DNA from: CAZMGD01 sp964565705
GTDB taxonomy: Bacteria > Actinomycetota > Acidimicrobiia > Acidimicrobiales > Ilumatobacteraceae
Direction of reading: 5' to 3'
Assembly (NCBI GenBank): GCA_964565705.1
Contig: CAZMGD010000012.1
Span: forward strand, 1 to 58,528
DNA: 58,528 nt
Shown: positions 25,310 through 35,803 of the stretch, piece by piece
How positions within the stretch are numbered: position 1 is the first letter of the stretch
Layout of the letters: every line of letters starts with the position of its first letter
The notes under the pieces: model-generated
Database searches by the model: none
Told to the model about the DNA's origin: nothing
The model's input: the letters and a program-made list of their open reading frames with translations, nothing else
Made by a program: the position numbers and the translations under genes

Positions 25310-25831
25310 ATGATGTCGATCCGCTCGCGAGTGGTCGTCGCCGCCGCCGCACTCACCCTCGTCGCCGCCGGCTGCGGAAGCGACGACTCGTCCGGCTCGA
25401 CGTCGGCGCCGCCGGCGGCGACCGCTGCGACGGCAACGACGGCCGCGTCCACCGGTGCTGGGCCGTACGGCGAGACGCCGACCGCGGCGAGCAGCGTCGA
25501 CGTCGCCACGACCTCGCTCGGCGACGTGCTCACGAGCGGCGGCCGGACGCTGTACGTGTTCACGCCCGACGAGGGTGCGGCCGCGCCGACGTGCGTGGAC
25601 CAGTGCGCCCAAGCGTGGCCCGCGCTCCCCGGAGGCGCCGCTGCTGGCGCAGGTGTCGACGAGGACGACCTGACCACGGTGACGCGAGCGGACGGTTCGA
25701 GCCAGGTGGCCTACTACGGATGGCCGCTGTACTTCTACGCCGGGGATGCGGCACCCGGTGACGTGAACGGGCAGGGCGTCGGTGGCATGTGGTTCGTGAT
25801 CGGTGCCGACGGTCGACCGATCGGCACGTGA
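25310..25831 (+). CDS. COG4315-like secreted lipoprotein
   Basis: This ~173-residue protein has a signal peptide with lipobox VAAGCGS, a Ser/Ala/Thr linker, then a domain with two similar halves: LTSGGRTLYVFTPDEG with CVDQCAQAWPAL, and QVAYYGWPLYFYAGDAAPGD with GVGGMWFVI. This is the COG4315 repeat lipoprotein pattern, function unknown. The CxxxC pair may form a disulfide. ATG 25310 (or 25313) is preferred because GAGGA lies about 10 nt before it and the signal peptide then has normal length; ATG 25277 is the alternative. Confidence 0.75.
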   Translation: MMSIRSRVVVAAAALTLVAAGCGSDDSSGSTSAPPAATAATATTAASTGAGPYGETPTAASSVDVATTSLGDVLTSGGRTLYVFTPDEGAAAPTCVDQCAQAWPALPGGAAAGAGVDEDDLTTVTRADGSSQVAYYGWPLYFYAGDAAPGDVNGQGVGGMWFVIGADGRPIGT

Positions 25832-25838
25832 GATGGGA

Positions 25839-26663
25839 TCAGCCGCCGGCGACGAGTACGACGAGCCCGCCGACGACCACAGCGGCGGCGAGCAGGCGGC
25901 GGTGTGGCTGTGACTCTCCGAGCAGCCTCCATCCGGCGAGGGCGGCGAGCACGACGCTCGATTCGCGCAGCGCCGTGACGTAGCCGACGGGAGCACGGCG
26001 CACCGCCGCCAGCACGAAGGCGTAGGCCAGTGCCGACGCGAGCCCTGCGCCGGCGAGCGTCCAACCCCGCGCCTGGAGCGTGGCGGCCATCTCCCTGGCC
26101 CTCCCGCGGGCGAGGCCCCACGCGGTCAACGCGACCCCGACGGTGATGTAGACGGCCATCGCATAGGCGTTGGTGCCCGTGCGCCGTGAGCCTTCCGCGT
26201 CGATCAGCGTGTAGGTGCCGATCGTCGCCGCGACGCCGATCGCCGGGAGCAGGTGCACGCGTCCCTGCCCGACGGCGAGGAGCAGCAGCCCGGCCACGAC
26301 GATCCCGATGCCGGCGGCCGACAGTGCGCCGAGGTGATCGTCCAGCAGCACGACGCCACCGATCGCGGCGAGCAGTGCCCCGCCGCCACGAGCGATCGGG
26401 TAGCTGACCGAGAACTCGCCGCGGTCGTAGGCAGCGGCCAGTCCCGCCGCGTAGGCGACGTGCACGAGCCCGGTCGCGATCGCGAACGACCAGCCGATCG
26501 CCTCCATCGCGCCCATCGCGACGAACACCGGCACGGCGATCGCTCCGGCGATCGCGAACATGCCCCACAACGACAGCCAGCGGTCGCCGCTCTGCTTGAC
26601 GAGCAAGTTCCACCCGGCGTGCAGCACCGCAGCAGCGAGTGCGAGGAGGGTCGCGGCGAGCAC
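25839..26663 (-). CDS. EamA/DMT-family transporter
   Basis: This 274-residue protein has ten hydrophobic segments in two homologous EamA halves (VLHAGWNLLVKQSGDRW at the start of the first; ALAYAFVLAAVRRAPVGYVTALRESSVV in the second). DMT-superfamily members export amino acids and metabolites; the substrate is unknown. It starts at GTG 26663. It converges on the lipoprotein gene, with stops 7 bp apart. Confidence 0.82.
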   Translation of the reverse strand: MLAATLLALAAAVLHAGWNLLVKQSGDRWLSLWGMFAIAGAIAVPVFVAMGAMEAIGWSFAIATGLVHVAYAAGLAAAYDRGEFSVSYPIARGGGALLAAIGGVVLLDDHLGALSAAGIGIVVAGLLLLAVGQGRVHLLPAIGVAATIGTYTLIDAEGSRRTGTNAYAMAVYITVGVALTAWGLARGRAREMAATLQARGWTLAGAGLASALAYAFVLAAVRRAPVGYVTALRESSVVLAALAGWRLLGESQPHRRLLAAAVVVGGLVVLVAGG

Positions 26664-26792
26664 GGCAGTTCAGGTGCCAAGAGCGGCGGTGACGTCGGCC
26701 CCCACCCCGACCGCGGCGACGCTGCTCATGCGGACCGCAGCGTAGGACCGCGCGATGATCGTCCACCGCGACCGATCGACACTGGAGACCCG

Positions 26793-27554
26793 ATGACCCG
26801 CCCCGACGGCCGTGCGGCCGACACCCTGCGCCCGATCAGCTTCGAGCGCGACTACACCGAGATGGCGGCCGGCTCCGTGCTGGTCACGTTCGGGAAGACC
26901 CGTGTGCTGTGCACCGCCAGCATCGACGAGAGCGTGCCGCGGTGGATGAAGGGCAGCGGCAAGGGATGGGTCACCGCCGAGTACTCGATGCTGCCGGGCT
27001 CGTCGCCCGAGCGGGTCGGCCGTGAGGCGGCCAAGGGCAAGCAGAGCGGTCGCACGGTCGAGATCCAACGGTTGATCGGCAGGTCGCTGCGGGCCGCGTG
27101 CGACATGGCCGTCCTCGGCGAGCGGCAGATCATCGTCGACTGCGACGTGCTGCAAGCCGACGGAGGCACCCGCACGGCGAGCATCTGCGGCGGGTACCTG
27201 GCGTTGCACGACGCGCTGGCCCGGCTCGTGCAGGCGAAGGCGATCGCCGCCCACCCGCTGCACTCATACTGCGGCGCGATCAGCGTCGGCATCGTCGGTG
27301 GCACACCCGTGCTCGACCTGCCCTACGTCGAGGACTCGTCCGCCGAGGTCGACATGAACGTCGTGATGCTGTCGCCGATCGCCGGCGGCGAGCCCAGCTT
27401 CGTCGAGGTCCAGGGCACCGCCGAAGGCGTCGCGTTCAGCCGCAGCGAGCTCGACGCGTTGCTCGACCTGGCCGCCGGCGGCCTGCGCGAGATCTTCGCC
27501 ATCCAGGCCGGCCACGTCGCCGAGCCGCCGGCACCACGGCCGATCGGCCGCTGA
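26793..27554 (+). CDS. rph: Ribonuclease PH
   Basis: RNase PH is a phosphate-dependent 3'-5' exonuclease that trims tRNA 3' ends, as a hexamer. The 253-residue protein is of standard length and shows RPDGRAADTLRPISFERDY, GKTRVLCTASI, WVTAEYSMLPGSS, IQRLIGRSLRA and DCDVLQADGGTRTASI. GGAGA lies 6 nt before ATG 26793. It overlaps rdgB as TGATG. The 129 bp upstream (26664-26792) shows no other feature. Confidence 0.95.
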   Translation: MTRPDGRAADTLRPISFERDYTEMAAGSVLVTFGKTRVLCTASIDESVPRWMKGSGKGWVTAEYSMLPGSSPERVGREAAKGKQSGRTVEIQRLIGRSLRAACDMAVLGERQIIVDCDVLQADGGTRTASICGGYLALHDALARLVQAKAIAAHPLHSYCGAISVGIVGGTPVLDLPYVEDSSAEVDMNVVMLSPIAGGEPSFVEVQGTAEGVAFSRSELDALLDLAAGGLREIFAIQAGHVAEPPAPRPIGR

Positions 27555-28138
27555 TGCTGCGCGTCGTCAGCGCGTCGGCCAACCCGGACAAGGTCGCCGA
27601 GATCGAGGCGCTGCTCGACGGCGTCGTCGAGCTGCTCCCGCGCCCGGCCGACGTGCCCGACGTCATCGAGGACGCCGACACGCTCGAGGGCAACGCCCGC
27701 CTCAAGGCGGCGGCGATCTGCGCGGCGACGGGTCTGCCCGCCGTCGCCGACGACACCGGTCTCGAGGTCGCCGCGCTCGGCGGTGCGCCGGGCGTGTACA
27801 CGGCCCGCTTCGCCGGCGAGCAGGCGACCTACGCCGACAACCGAGCCAAGCTGATCGAGTCCCTCACCGGGGCCGAGGATCGGTCGGCGCGGTTCCGCAC
27901 GGTGGCCCTGCTCCTGTACCCCGACGGCGCCGAGATCGTCGCCGAGGGTGTCTGCGCCGGCCTCATCCCGACGGCCGAACGTGGCGCCCGGGGGTTCGGC
28001 TACGACGCCGTGTTCCAACCCGTCGACGGCGACGGCCGTACGTTCGCAGAGATGACCGAGGACGAGAAGCACGCCGTGTCCCACCGCGGACGAGCGTTCC
28101 GGGCCCTTGCCGTTTTGATTGGCGAGCGCCGCCGGTGA
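27554..28138 (+). CDS. rdgB: XTP/dITP diphosphatase (HAM1 family)
   Basis: This enzyme hydrolyses non-canonical purine nucleoside triphosphates (XTP, ITP, dITP) to monophosphates and so keeps them out of DNA and RNA. The 194-residue protein has SANPDKVAEIEALL, the nucleobase and metal site VADDTGLEVAALGGAPGVYTAR, RGFGYDAVF and the C-terminal SHRGRAF. ATG 27554 overlaps the rph stop, so the two are coupled; rph-rdgB pairing is common in actinobacteria. Confidence 0.94.
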   Translation: MLRVVSASANPDKVAEIEALLDGVVELLPRPADVPDVIEDADTLEGNARLKAAAICAATGLPAVADDTGLEVAALGGAPGVYTARFAGEQATYADNRAKLIESLTGAEDRSARFRTVALLLYPDGAEIVAEGVCAGLIPTAERGARGFGYDAVFQPVDGDGRTFAEMTEDEKHAVSHRGRAFRALAVLIGERRR

Positions 28139-28182
28139 GGCCGCTCGCGCGGACCCGGGGCGGAGCTCGCCGGCTGACGAGC

Positions 28183-28200
28183 GGCTCGCTGCGCTCGCGG
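28183..28200. repeat. GGCTCGCTGCGCTCGC repeat between rdgB and tRNA-Leu
   Basis: A copy of the dispersed repeat core lies 45 bp after the rdgB stop and 50 bp before the tRNA gene. The surrounding 28141-28240 holds no gene. Confidence 0.6.
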
Positions 28201-28250
28201 CACTGGTCAGGGCGTCCTGGCGCCGCTCGCCAACTAACGTGGTCGAGCCC

Positions 28251-28332
28251 GCGGGCGTGGCGTAACTGGCAGCCGCGCAAGTTTTAGGTACTTGTCCCGA
28301 AAGGGGTGAGGGTTCGAGTCCCTCCGCCCGCA
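28251..28332 (+). tRNA. tRNA-Leu(UAG)
   Basis: The acceptor stem GCGGGCG (28251-28257) pairs with CGCCCGC (28325-28331), followed by discriminator A. The D arm is GGCGTAACTGGCAGCCGC. The anticodon stem CAAGT/ACTTG encloses TTTAGGT, giving anticodon UAG. A long variable arm (TCCCGAAAGGGG) and the T arm AGGGTTCGAGTCCCT follow. The 82-nt length and variable arm fit leucine tRNA, reading CUA. CCA is not encoded. Confidence 0.95.
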
Positions 28333-28337
28333 CCCGA

Positions 28338-29480
28338 TCAGATGAAGTGCTCGGCGAGGGGGGCGAAGCCGTTGAAGCCGACGGAGCTGTACGTCGTGGT
28401 GTACGCCCCGGTGGCGAGCACGTCGACGAGGTCGCCCTCGGTGAGCGCGAGCGGCAGGTCGTAGGCGGTCTTCTCGTAGAGCACGTCGGCCGAGTCGCAG
28501 GTGGGCCCGGCGATCGCGACCGGCCCGGCCGGCCCATCGCCGTGCGGTGTGCGGATCCGGTAGCGGATCGCTTCGTCCATCGTCTCGGCCAAGCCGTGGA
28601 ACTTGCCGCAGTCGAGGTACACCCACCGGGCCTCGCCGATCGAGCGGTTGGACACGAGCACGACCTCGCTGCGCAGCACGCCCGCATCGGCGACCAGGTA
28701 GCGGCCGGGTTCCACCATCACCTCGTCGATGCCCTCGGGAAAGGCATCGTGCAGGGCGGTGCGGACCGCGCGGCCGTAGGCGGCGATGCGGGGCAACTGC
28801 TCGCGGTAGGTGCCGGGGAACCCGCCGCCGAGGTTGAGGAACGTCGGGTCGGCGCCGCGGGTCCGGGCCCGATCGAAGACGTGGGCCAGGACGTCGAGCG
28901 CCTCGCGCCAGGCATCGAGGTTGCGCTGCTGCGAACCGACGTGGAACGACGCCCCGCACGGCGAACCGGCGTCGGTGGCGGCGACGAGGAGATCGACGAC
29001 ACCGTCGGGCCCGCAGCCGAACTTGCGCGACAGCGGCCAATCGGCGCCCGCGCACTCGTGCAGCAGCCGCACGCACACCGACGCGCCCGGCGCGGCGTCG
29101 AGCACCTTGTCCAGTTCCTCGGGAGCATCGACGGTGTAGCGCTGGACCCCGACCGACGCCGCGTACGCCACATCGCGGCGCTTCTTCACCGTGTTGCCGT
29201 AGGAGATGTCACCCGGACGGGCGCCGGCGGCGAGGCAGAGGTCGATCTCGGCCGGGCTCGCCACGTCGAACGCCGAGCCGAGTGCGACCAGGCGTTCCAG
29301 GATCGGCATGCCCGGGTTGGCCTTGACCGCGTAGTGCACGCGCGCGTCCGGGAGTGCGGACCGCAGCTGCTCGTAGCGCTGTTGGACGACGTCGACGTCG
29401 ACGACGACGAACGGTGTCGCCGGACGCTCGTCGCGCAGGAACGCTTCGAGCTTGGCGCTGGGGGAGAGGTCCGGTGTCAC
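28338..29480 (-). CDS. Fold-type III PLP decarboxylase (ornithine/lysine decarboxylase-like)
   Basis: This 380-residue alanine-racemase-fold decarboxylase has the PLP lysine K53 in VHYAVKANPG, ADWPLSRKFGC, HVGSQQ, the phosphate-binding GGGFPG, VEPGRYLVADAG, and the catalytic GPTCDSADVLYE near residue 330. This pattern matches eukaryotic-type ornithine decarboxylases used for putrescine synthesis; lysine or diaminopimelate-related activity is less likely. GTG 29480 is the start, with TACGGT 9 nt upstream. Its stop is 5 bp from the convergent tRNA gene. Confidence 0.85.
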   Translation of the reverse strand: MTPDLSPSAKLEAFLRDERPATPFVVVDVDVVQQRYEQLRSALPDARVHYAVKANPGMPILERLVALGSAFDVASPAEIDLCLAAGARPGDISYGNTVKKRRDVAYAASVGVQRYTVDAPEELDKVLDAAPGASVCVRLLHECAGADWPLSRKFGCGPDGVVDLLVAATDAGSPCGASFHVGSQQRNLDAWREALDVLAHVFDRARTRGADPTFLNLGGGFPGTYREQLPRIAAYGRAVRTALHDAFPEGIDEVMVEPGRYLVADAGVLRSEVVLVSNRSIGEARWVYLDCGKFHGLAETMDEAIRYRIRTPHGDGPAGPVAIAGPTCDSADVLYEKTAYDLPLALTEGDLVDVLATGAYTTTYSSVGFNGFAPLAEHFI

Positions 29481-29626
29481 GGGGCGAGCACCGTAGGAGC
29501 GGTCCGGGAGGCTCGTCGACTCATCGGCGCGTCAGTCAGTGTGGCTGCCGGATCAGTCAGCTCCGTGGCCAGGTGCTGCCCATCGCGTTGCCTGGACCGT
29601 GTGACGCACGGCACCGTTGCGCGGCC

Positions 29627-29683
29627 GGTGTCAGACCCGCGGTGTCGCCGACCAGGCGCGGTGAGTCGCAACGTTCTGACACC
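29627..29683. repeat. Inverted repeat GGTGTCAGA...TCTGACACC in the decarboxylase/HerA gap
   Basis: GGTGTCAGA (29627-29635) and TCTGACACC (29675-29683) are perfect 9-bp arms, 39 nt apart. The gap 29481-29711 also has CCGTGTGACGCACGG (29598-29612), a smaller inverted repeat. No gene is visible in it. The core GTGTGAC recalls the boxes at 4328-4419. Confidence 0.5.
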
Positions 29684-29711
29684 TCGCCTCGGCGCCCGAT
29701 GGACAGCTCGG

Positions 29712-32162
29712 TCACTGCGCCGGGATCCAGAGCAGGCGGAGGTCGACCAGGCGCACGTTCGTCTTCGTCGGCGAGATCGCGACGTCCTCGATCGCTGCCG
29801 CCTTGGTCGCCCACTCCTGCGCGACCTGCATCGTGTCCGCCGTCAGCTCGGCATCGAGGTCTGTCAGTTGCTGTTGCAACGAGCCGACCTTGTTCCGTGC
29901 TGCATCGACGCGGGTGGTGCTCTGCCTGGTTCGGCTGCGCCGTCCGGCCGCGCCGCCAAGCTTGCCGAAGAGCCCGCCGAGCACCTTGCCGAGCGACTTC
30001 CCGGTCGCGACGTCGCCGAGCACGTCGCCGGCTGTGCCCAGCATCTCCTCGTTGCGCCTGCCTTCCTGCTGATCCTCCAGCAGGTCGACCCGATCCACCG
30101 CGGTGGCGAGCTGTTCCTCGATGCGCTGGCGCTTGGTGGCGTGCTTGTCGCGGAGCACGTCCTGCGCCTTGGCGGCCGCCTCGTCCGCCGCCGCCTGGCA
30201 ACGGGTCAGGAATGCGGCGGGGGCCTCGCCGACCCGCGCGTACAGCTTCAGCACCTTGTTGGCCTGGATCGTCACCGTCTTGGTCCGCACGAGCTGATCG
30301 ACCCACGCCCGCTCGAGGTCGGTCCACCACCTGCGTTCCTTGACCGGTGCGTCCGGCAACACGTACGCCGCGCCGGCTGGGGCGTCGGAGCTGACGTCCG
30401 TGTCGGCGAGCTGCACGGTGACGGCCCGATCGAGATCGAGGTGCTCGTCGAGGAGGAGCAGGATCGCTTGGAGCTCCTCGTCGTGGGAGATGTCGGCGCG
30501 GGTGTCCTTGTAGGTGATCCGCGCCGTCGCGCACGCGGTCGCCGCCCACCGGGGTCCGGCCGCGCCGAGCGTTGCCGCCGCCGCAGCGGTGGGTGCGAGG
30601 AAGGAGCTGGCGATCCCGGTGGCGAGCGTCGGGCGGATCGGCGTGTCGTCGCCGGTGGAGGAGGAGGAGGAGGAGGAGGAGGCGGCGGTCGCTGCGGATG
30701 CCGGCTCGGACGCCGGTGCTGGGCCGGTGGGTGGGGGCAAGGGAGGTCCGCCGGGTGGCGCGAGCGCGTCGTCGCGGACTGCGGCCGGGGCGTCGTCGGT
30801 CAGGGTGGCGATCTGCTCGCGGGTGAGCGGCCCGCGCAGGTAGCTCATCGCCCACCGCGTCGTGAACACCTCGGGATGGTCCGTGCCGGCGCGGCGCAGC
30901 ACGAACTCGCGCTTGGCCAGCCCACTGATCGTCGAGCCGACCTCGTTGACGTCGACCTCGCCGGCCGCGGCGCGCATCCCGTCGAGCAGCCGATCCCTGT
31001 CGCGGTCGGTCTGCAGCCGGCCGATCATCCAGGTGCCCGCGTTCGACAGCGCCTTGTAGTCCACGTCGACGGGGTTCTGCGTGCTGAGCACGACACCGAC
31101 CCCGAACGCTCGGGCCTGCTTCATCAGCGTCATGATCGGCTTCTTGGTCGGCGGCTGGGCCGTCGGCGGCAGGTAGCCGGCGACCTCGTCCATGTACAGC
31201 AGGGCACGCAGGTCGGTCGTACCGCTCTGGCGCCGCATCCAGGTGACGAGCTTGGAGAGGATCAGCGTCGTGGCGAACTGGCGCTCGTCGTCGCTCAGGT
31301 GTGCGGTCGTGACGATCGCGCAGCGGGCCCTGCCGTCCGGCGTGCGCAGCATGGCGTCGATGTCGATCGGCGGGCCCGCCGCCCACGCCGCGAACGACGG
31401 TGAGGCGAGCAGGCCGTTGATCCGCATCGCCAGCGTGATGCGGTCGGCACGCGGGAAGAACGTGTCGAGCTCGAGCACGCCGAGCTTCTTGAGCGGAGGT
31501 TCCTGCACCTGGCCGACGAGCGTGGCGAGGTCGATGGGCGCTCCGGTGGTCCACGCGTGCTGGATGAGGTTGGACAGCAGGATGTGCTCGCGCGACGACA
31601 GGGGGTCGGCGTCGATGCCCACGAGCGACAGCACGCCGGACACGAAGCCTTCGATCTCGTCGCCGACGATCTCGGGGTCGGCGTCGCCGGCCGGTCGATC
31701 GAGTGAGCCGACGATGTTCAGCGGTACGCCCGACTGGGATCCCGGCGTGTAGATGGCGTACTCCGTCTTGGCCCGCAGCACGGCGAGGCGATGGGCCCCG
31801 ATGCCCCAGCCGGCCAGCCCGCCTTTCCACGCGGTGGCCTGGGCCGCGGCGTAGTCGGCGACGGACTGGCCGGCGTTGGCGGCGTCGCCGGCGTTCACCC
31901 ACGGCTCGAAGTCGGCCGGCGCCAGGTCGGGGAACAGCAGGCAGAGGTTGGTGAGGTCACCTTTGGGGTCGATGAGCAGGGTCGGGATGCCGGCGTCCAG
32001 GCACTCCTCGACGAGCACCACGCCGAGGCCGGTCTTGCCCGAGCCGGTCATGCCGACGATCACGCCGTGCGTGGTGAGGTCACTGGACGAGATCTTCGTG
32101 GCCTGCTCGCCGCGCTGGTGCGTCGCCGGATCGACCTGCCCGCCGAGTTCGAGATCTGCCAT
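29712..32162 (-). CDS. HerA/FtsK-like ATPase (DUF853-type)
   Basis: This 816-residue protein has a HerA-type ATPase core: Walker A GMTGSGKTGLG near residue 40, Walker B LLYMDEV near 320, and the sensor region VLSTQNPVDVDYKALSNAGTW. Residues ~510-540 are a flexible linker with about nine serines in a row. The C-terminal ~270 residues are helical with coiled-coil (KRQRIEEQLATAVDRVDLLED). HerA proteins are hexameric DNA translocases, often with NurA nuclease; none is next to it. ATG 32162 has TAACCT 8 nt upstream. Confidence 0.83.
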   Translation of the reverse strand: MADLELGGQVDPATHQRGEQATKISSSDLTTHGVIVGMTGSGKTGLGVVLVEECLDAGIPTLLIDPKGDLTNLCLLFPDLAPADFEPWVNAGDAANAGQSVADYAAAQATAWKGGLAGWGIGAHRLAVLRAKTEYAIYTPGSQSGVPLNIVGSLDRPAGDADPEIVGDEIEGFVSGVLSLVGIDADPLSSREHILLSNLIQHAWTTGAPIDLATLVGQVQEPPLKKLGVLELDTFFPRADRITLAMRINGLLASPSFAAWAAGPPIDIDAMLRTPDGRARCAIVTTAHLSDDERQFATTLILSKLVTWMRRQSGTTDLRALLYMDEVAGYLPPTAQPPTKKPIMTLMKQARAFGVGVVLSTQNPVDVDYKALSNAGTWMIGRLQTDRDRDRLLDGMRAAAGEVDVNEVGSTISGLAKREFVLRRAGTDHPEVFTTRWAMSYLRGPLTREQIATLTDDAPAAVRDDALAPPGGPPLPPPTGPAPASEPASAATAASSSSSSSSTGDDTPIRPTLATGIASSFLAPTAAAAATLGAAGPRWAATACATARITYKDTRADISHDEELQAILLLLDEHLDLDRAVTVQLADTDVSSDAPAGAAYVLPDAPVKERRWWTDLERAWVDQLVRTKTVTIQANKVLKLYARVGEAPAAFLTRCQAAADEAAAKAQDVLRDKHATKRQRIEEQLATAVDRVDLLEDQQEGRRNEEMLGTAGDVLGDVATGKSLGKVLGGLFGKLGGAAGRRSRTRQSTTRVDAARNKVGSLQQQLTDLDAELTADTMQVAQEWATKAAAIEDVAISPTKTNVRLVDLRLLWIPAQ
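30658..30681 (+). repeat. (GAG)8 trinucleotide repeat in the HerA-like gene
   Basis: Eight GAG units lie on the plus strand; on the coding strand they encode the poly-serine linker. Changes by whole units would alter linker length without frameshift. Confidence 0.85.
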
Positions 32163-32173
32163 CGCGGCAGAGG

Positions 32174-32866
32174 TTAGGTCGCGGTCGCCGCCGCGGTCTC
32201 GGCCCGATCGAGCGGAGTGATGCGGTACGCGCACCGGCGGTCGCCAGCCAGCAGGTGCTGGGTGCGCTGCACGTCGACGTCGGGTCCGAGCGCTTCGCGG
32301 AAGACGTCGAGCTCTGCCTGGCACAGCCCGCTGCAGACGCCGGCAGCGCCGCTGATCGGGCAGTGGTGCTCGACGAGCACGACCGACGGGTCGCCCTCAG
32401 AAGGCGGGAGGAGGTCGGCCATGTATCCCTCGGCGGTGCGCAGTTCGGCGAGGCGCCGCGCACGCAACTGCACCGACGTGCCCGGCCCGGGCAGCGCGTC
32501 GCGGTAGTGGCCGACCTGCATCGACGCCCGCGCCTCGAGCACCCGTCGCAGGCCGGGTTCGCCGAACTCTTCGCGGATCGCGGTCAGCAGCTCGGCGGTC
32601 AGGTCGCCGTGACGGTTGGGGAACAGTTCGGCGGCGAGACCGCTGAGGTGCCAGCGAACCGGGGGGCGTCCACGGCCGGTCGGCGGTGCGGCAGCGCGGG
32701 CGACGAGGCCTGCGGCCTCCAGTGAGTCGAGGTGCTGGCGCACCGCGGTGTCGGTCAGCCGGAACGCGGTGGCCAGCTCGGGCGCGGTGGCCGAATCGAC
32801 CATCTTCAGGCGCTCCAGCAGTCGACGCTTGGCGTCGGTGAGGGGCGTGGGGGTCGCGTCCGTCAC
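32174..32866 (-). CDS. SufR-like HTH regulator with C-terminal cysteine cluster
   Basis: This 230-residue protein has an N-terminal DeoR/ArsR-type helix-turn-helix (DSATAPELATAFRLTDTAVRQ, HLDSLEAAGLVARAA) and a C-terminal domain with EHHCPISGAAGVCSGLCQAEL and GDRRCAY. The four cysteines fit the COG2345/SufR type, in which they bind a Fe-S cluster and control Fe-S or sulfur genes. GTG 32866 has TACCCT 6 nt upstream. It is divergent from two overlapping PLP enzymes and shares a palindrome with them, so it may control those genes and itself. It lies 11 bp upstream of the HerA-like gene on the same strand. Confidence 0.78.
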   Translation of the reverse strand: MTDATPTPLTDAKRRLLERLKMVDSATAPELATAFRLTDTAVRQHLDSLEAAGLVARAAAPPTGRGRPPVRWHLSGLAAELFPNRHGDLTAELLTAIREEFGEPGLRRVLEARASMQVGHYRDALPGPGTSVQLRARRLAELRTAEGYMADLLPPSEGDPSVVLVEHHCPISGAAGVCSGLCQAELDVFREALGPDVDVQRTQHLLAGDRRCAYRITPLDRAETAAATAT

Positions 32867-32886
32867 GCGGCCAGGGTAGCCGAGAA

Positions 32887-32899
32887 TCCGAAGTTCGGA
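32887..32899. promoter_or_regulatory. Palindrome TCCGAA-G-TTCGGA, candidate operator of the SufR-like gene
   Basis: A perfect 13-bp palindrome lies between the SufR-like gene and the cysteine-synthase-like gene, 9 bp upstream of the former's -10-like TACCCT. A longer CGAAGT-TCGG-ACTTCG overlaps it. Confidence 0.55.
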
Positions 32900-32938
32900 C
32901 TTCGTCAAAGCGTGCGAGGACTCGGCGCCGATCTGTAC

Positions 32939-32944
32939 CAGACT
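32939..32944 (+). promoter_or_regulatory. -10-like CAGACT of the cysteine-synthase-like gene
   Basis: CAGACT is followed by 7 nt and GTG 32952, giving a leaderless transcript. Confidence 0.45.
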
Positions 32945-32951
32945 CATCGAC

Positions 32952-34453
32952 GTGACGACGATCGATGACGCCCTGGCGGAACAGTTCGGGTTGGCCGACA
33001 CCGTGCTCGACCCGGACGCGCTGGCCAACAGCGTCGGCCGGTTCCGCGAGCAGGGCATCGAGCTGCCGACGTTCGCGCAGCTCGCCGACCCATCCACGTT
33101 CGACGTCGGCCGCACTGACGGCGTCGGGACGAACGATCCTGATCCGCGCAACCTGTTCCGCGTGCAGTGGTACAACGATCTGGCCGGCGGCCGCGTCGGC
33201 GTGCCCGATCACGTCATCCTTCCGTCGGAGCTGACCGGCGTCGACAGCCCGATCATCGTCGTGTTCGGTGACCGGTTCCCGATGATCACCGCCCACAAGG
33301 TGCTCGCCGCGTATGCGTGCCTCGCCCCGCGGGTGGTCAGCGGGCAGTTCGATCCGACCCGCCACCGCGCGATCTGGCCGAGCACCGGGAACTACGCCCG
33401 CGGCGGCATCGCGATCAGCCGGATCATGGCGTCGCGCGGCGTCGCGATCCTGCCGGAGGGCATGAGCCAGGAGCGCTTCGACTGGCTGGACGCGTGGTGC
33501 ACGAACCCGGACGAGGACGTGATCAAGACCGTCGGGACGGAGAGCAACGTCAAGGAGATCTACGACGCCTGCAACGAGCTGGCGAAGGATCCGACCAACT
33601 TCGTGCTCAACCAGTTCTGCGAGTTCGGCAACCACCTGGCCCACTACGAGGTGACCGGGCGGGCCTTCGCCCACGTCTTCGACCACGTCGCGTCGGCGCG
33701 CCCGGGGCTGTCCCTCGCCGCCTTCGTGTCGGCGACGGGCTCGGCGGGAACGATCGCCGCCGGCGACCGGCTGAAGGACATCTACGGCGCAAAGATCGTC
33801 GCCGTCGAGGCCGCCGAGTGCCCGACGATGCTGGAGAACGGCTACGGCGAGCACAACATCCAAGGCATCGGCGACAAGCACATCCCCCTGATCCACAACG
33901 TGATGAACACCGACGTCGTGTGCGCCGTGAGCGACGTCGCGACCGACGAGCTCGACGTGCTCTACAACACGGCGGCTGGAAAGGCGTTGCTTGCCGACCG
34001 GCTGGCGCGCACGCCCGATGTGGTCGACGCCCTTGCTCACTTCGGGTTGTCGTCGAGCTGCAACGTGCTGGCTGCGATCAAGACCGCCAAGCTGCTCGGG
34101 CTCGGGCCGGATCAGGCGATCCTCACGGTGGCGACCGACGGTGGGGCGATGTACCCGAGCGAGCGGCGCAAGACGATCGAGGGCCACTTCGGTGGGTCGT
34201 TCGATGCCGGCGAAGCAGCGGCGGTGTTCGCCCGCCACCTGCAGGGCGCGGCGACCGACGACATCATCGAGCTGACCGAGCGCGACCGCAACCGCATCTT
34301 CAACCTCGGCTACTACACGTGGGTCGAGCAGCAGGGCACGCCGTTCGCGTTGTTCGAGTCGCGGCGGTCGCAGACGTTCTGGCGCGGGCTTCGCCGCTAC
34401 CTCGGCGTCTGGGACGAGATGATCGAGGACTTCAACGCGCGGGTCCGCGCCTC

Positions 34454-34457
<4 letters not shown>
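32952..34457 (+). CDS. Cysteine-synthase-family PLP enzyme
   Basis: This 501-residue fold-II PLP protein belongs to a long cysteine-synthase-like family. It has IWPSTGNYARGGIAISRIMA in the position of the substrate-binding PTSGNTG loop, FVSATGSAGTIAAGDRLK as the glycine-rich phosphate loop, and AHKVLAA as the likely PLP lysine region. The extra N- and C-terminal parts make it longer than CysK (~310). The exact reaction is not known; a beta-replacement or lyase reaction on a serine or cysteine derivative is likely. GTG start; it overlaps the next PLP gene by GTGA. Confidence 0.78.
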
Positions 34458-35713
<1,256 letters not shown>

Positions 35714-35728
35714 CCCCGCGCGCCGGCT

Positions 35729-35768
35729 CGGGCGCGCAGCGCGTGCTGTGGCGTGCGCGCCGCGCCCA
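35729..35768. repeat. 40-nt REP-like hairpin, copy 3
   Basis: CGGGCGCG (35729-35736) pairs with CGCGCCCA (35761-35768) except for the outermost base. It lies between the tandem PLP and TSUP genes. The reverse complement begins with the same 17 nt as copy 2, so it is inserted in the opposite direction. Confidence 0.7.
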
Positions 35769-35803
35769 TGCGGAAGGAGGGTGAGTCGGGAGCGGCGGGT
35801 TGC

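Noticed and set aside
28251..28332. tRNA as an integration site with a mobile element next to it
   Set aside because: No integrase, no duplicated tRNA 3' end and no change in gene style nearby; the only tyrosine recombinase is XerC.
28347..31403. 1018-codon open frame on the plus strand across tRNA-flanking decarboxylase and HerA-like genes
   Set aside because: It spans two unrelated genes and a gap on the other strand and reads as low-complexity Arg/Gly/Val sequence.
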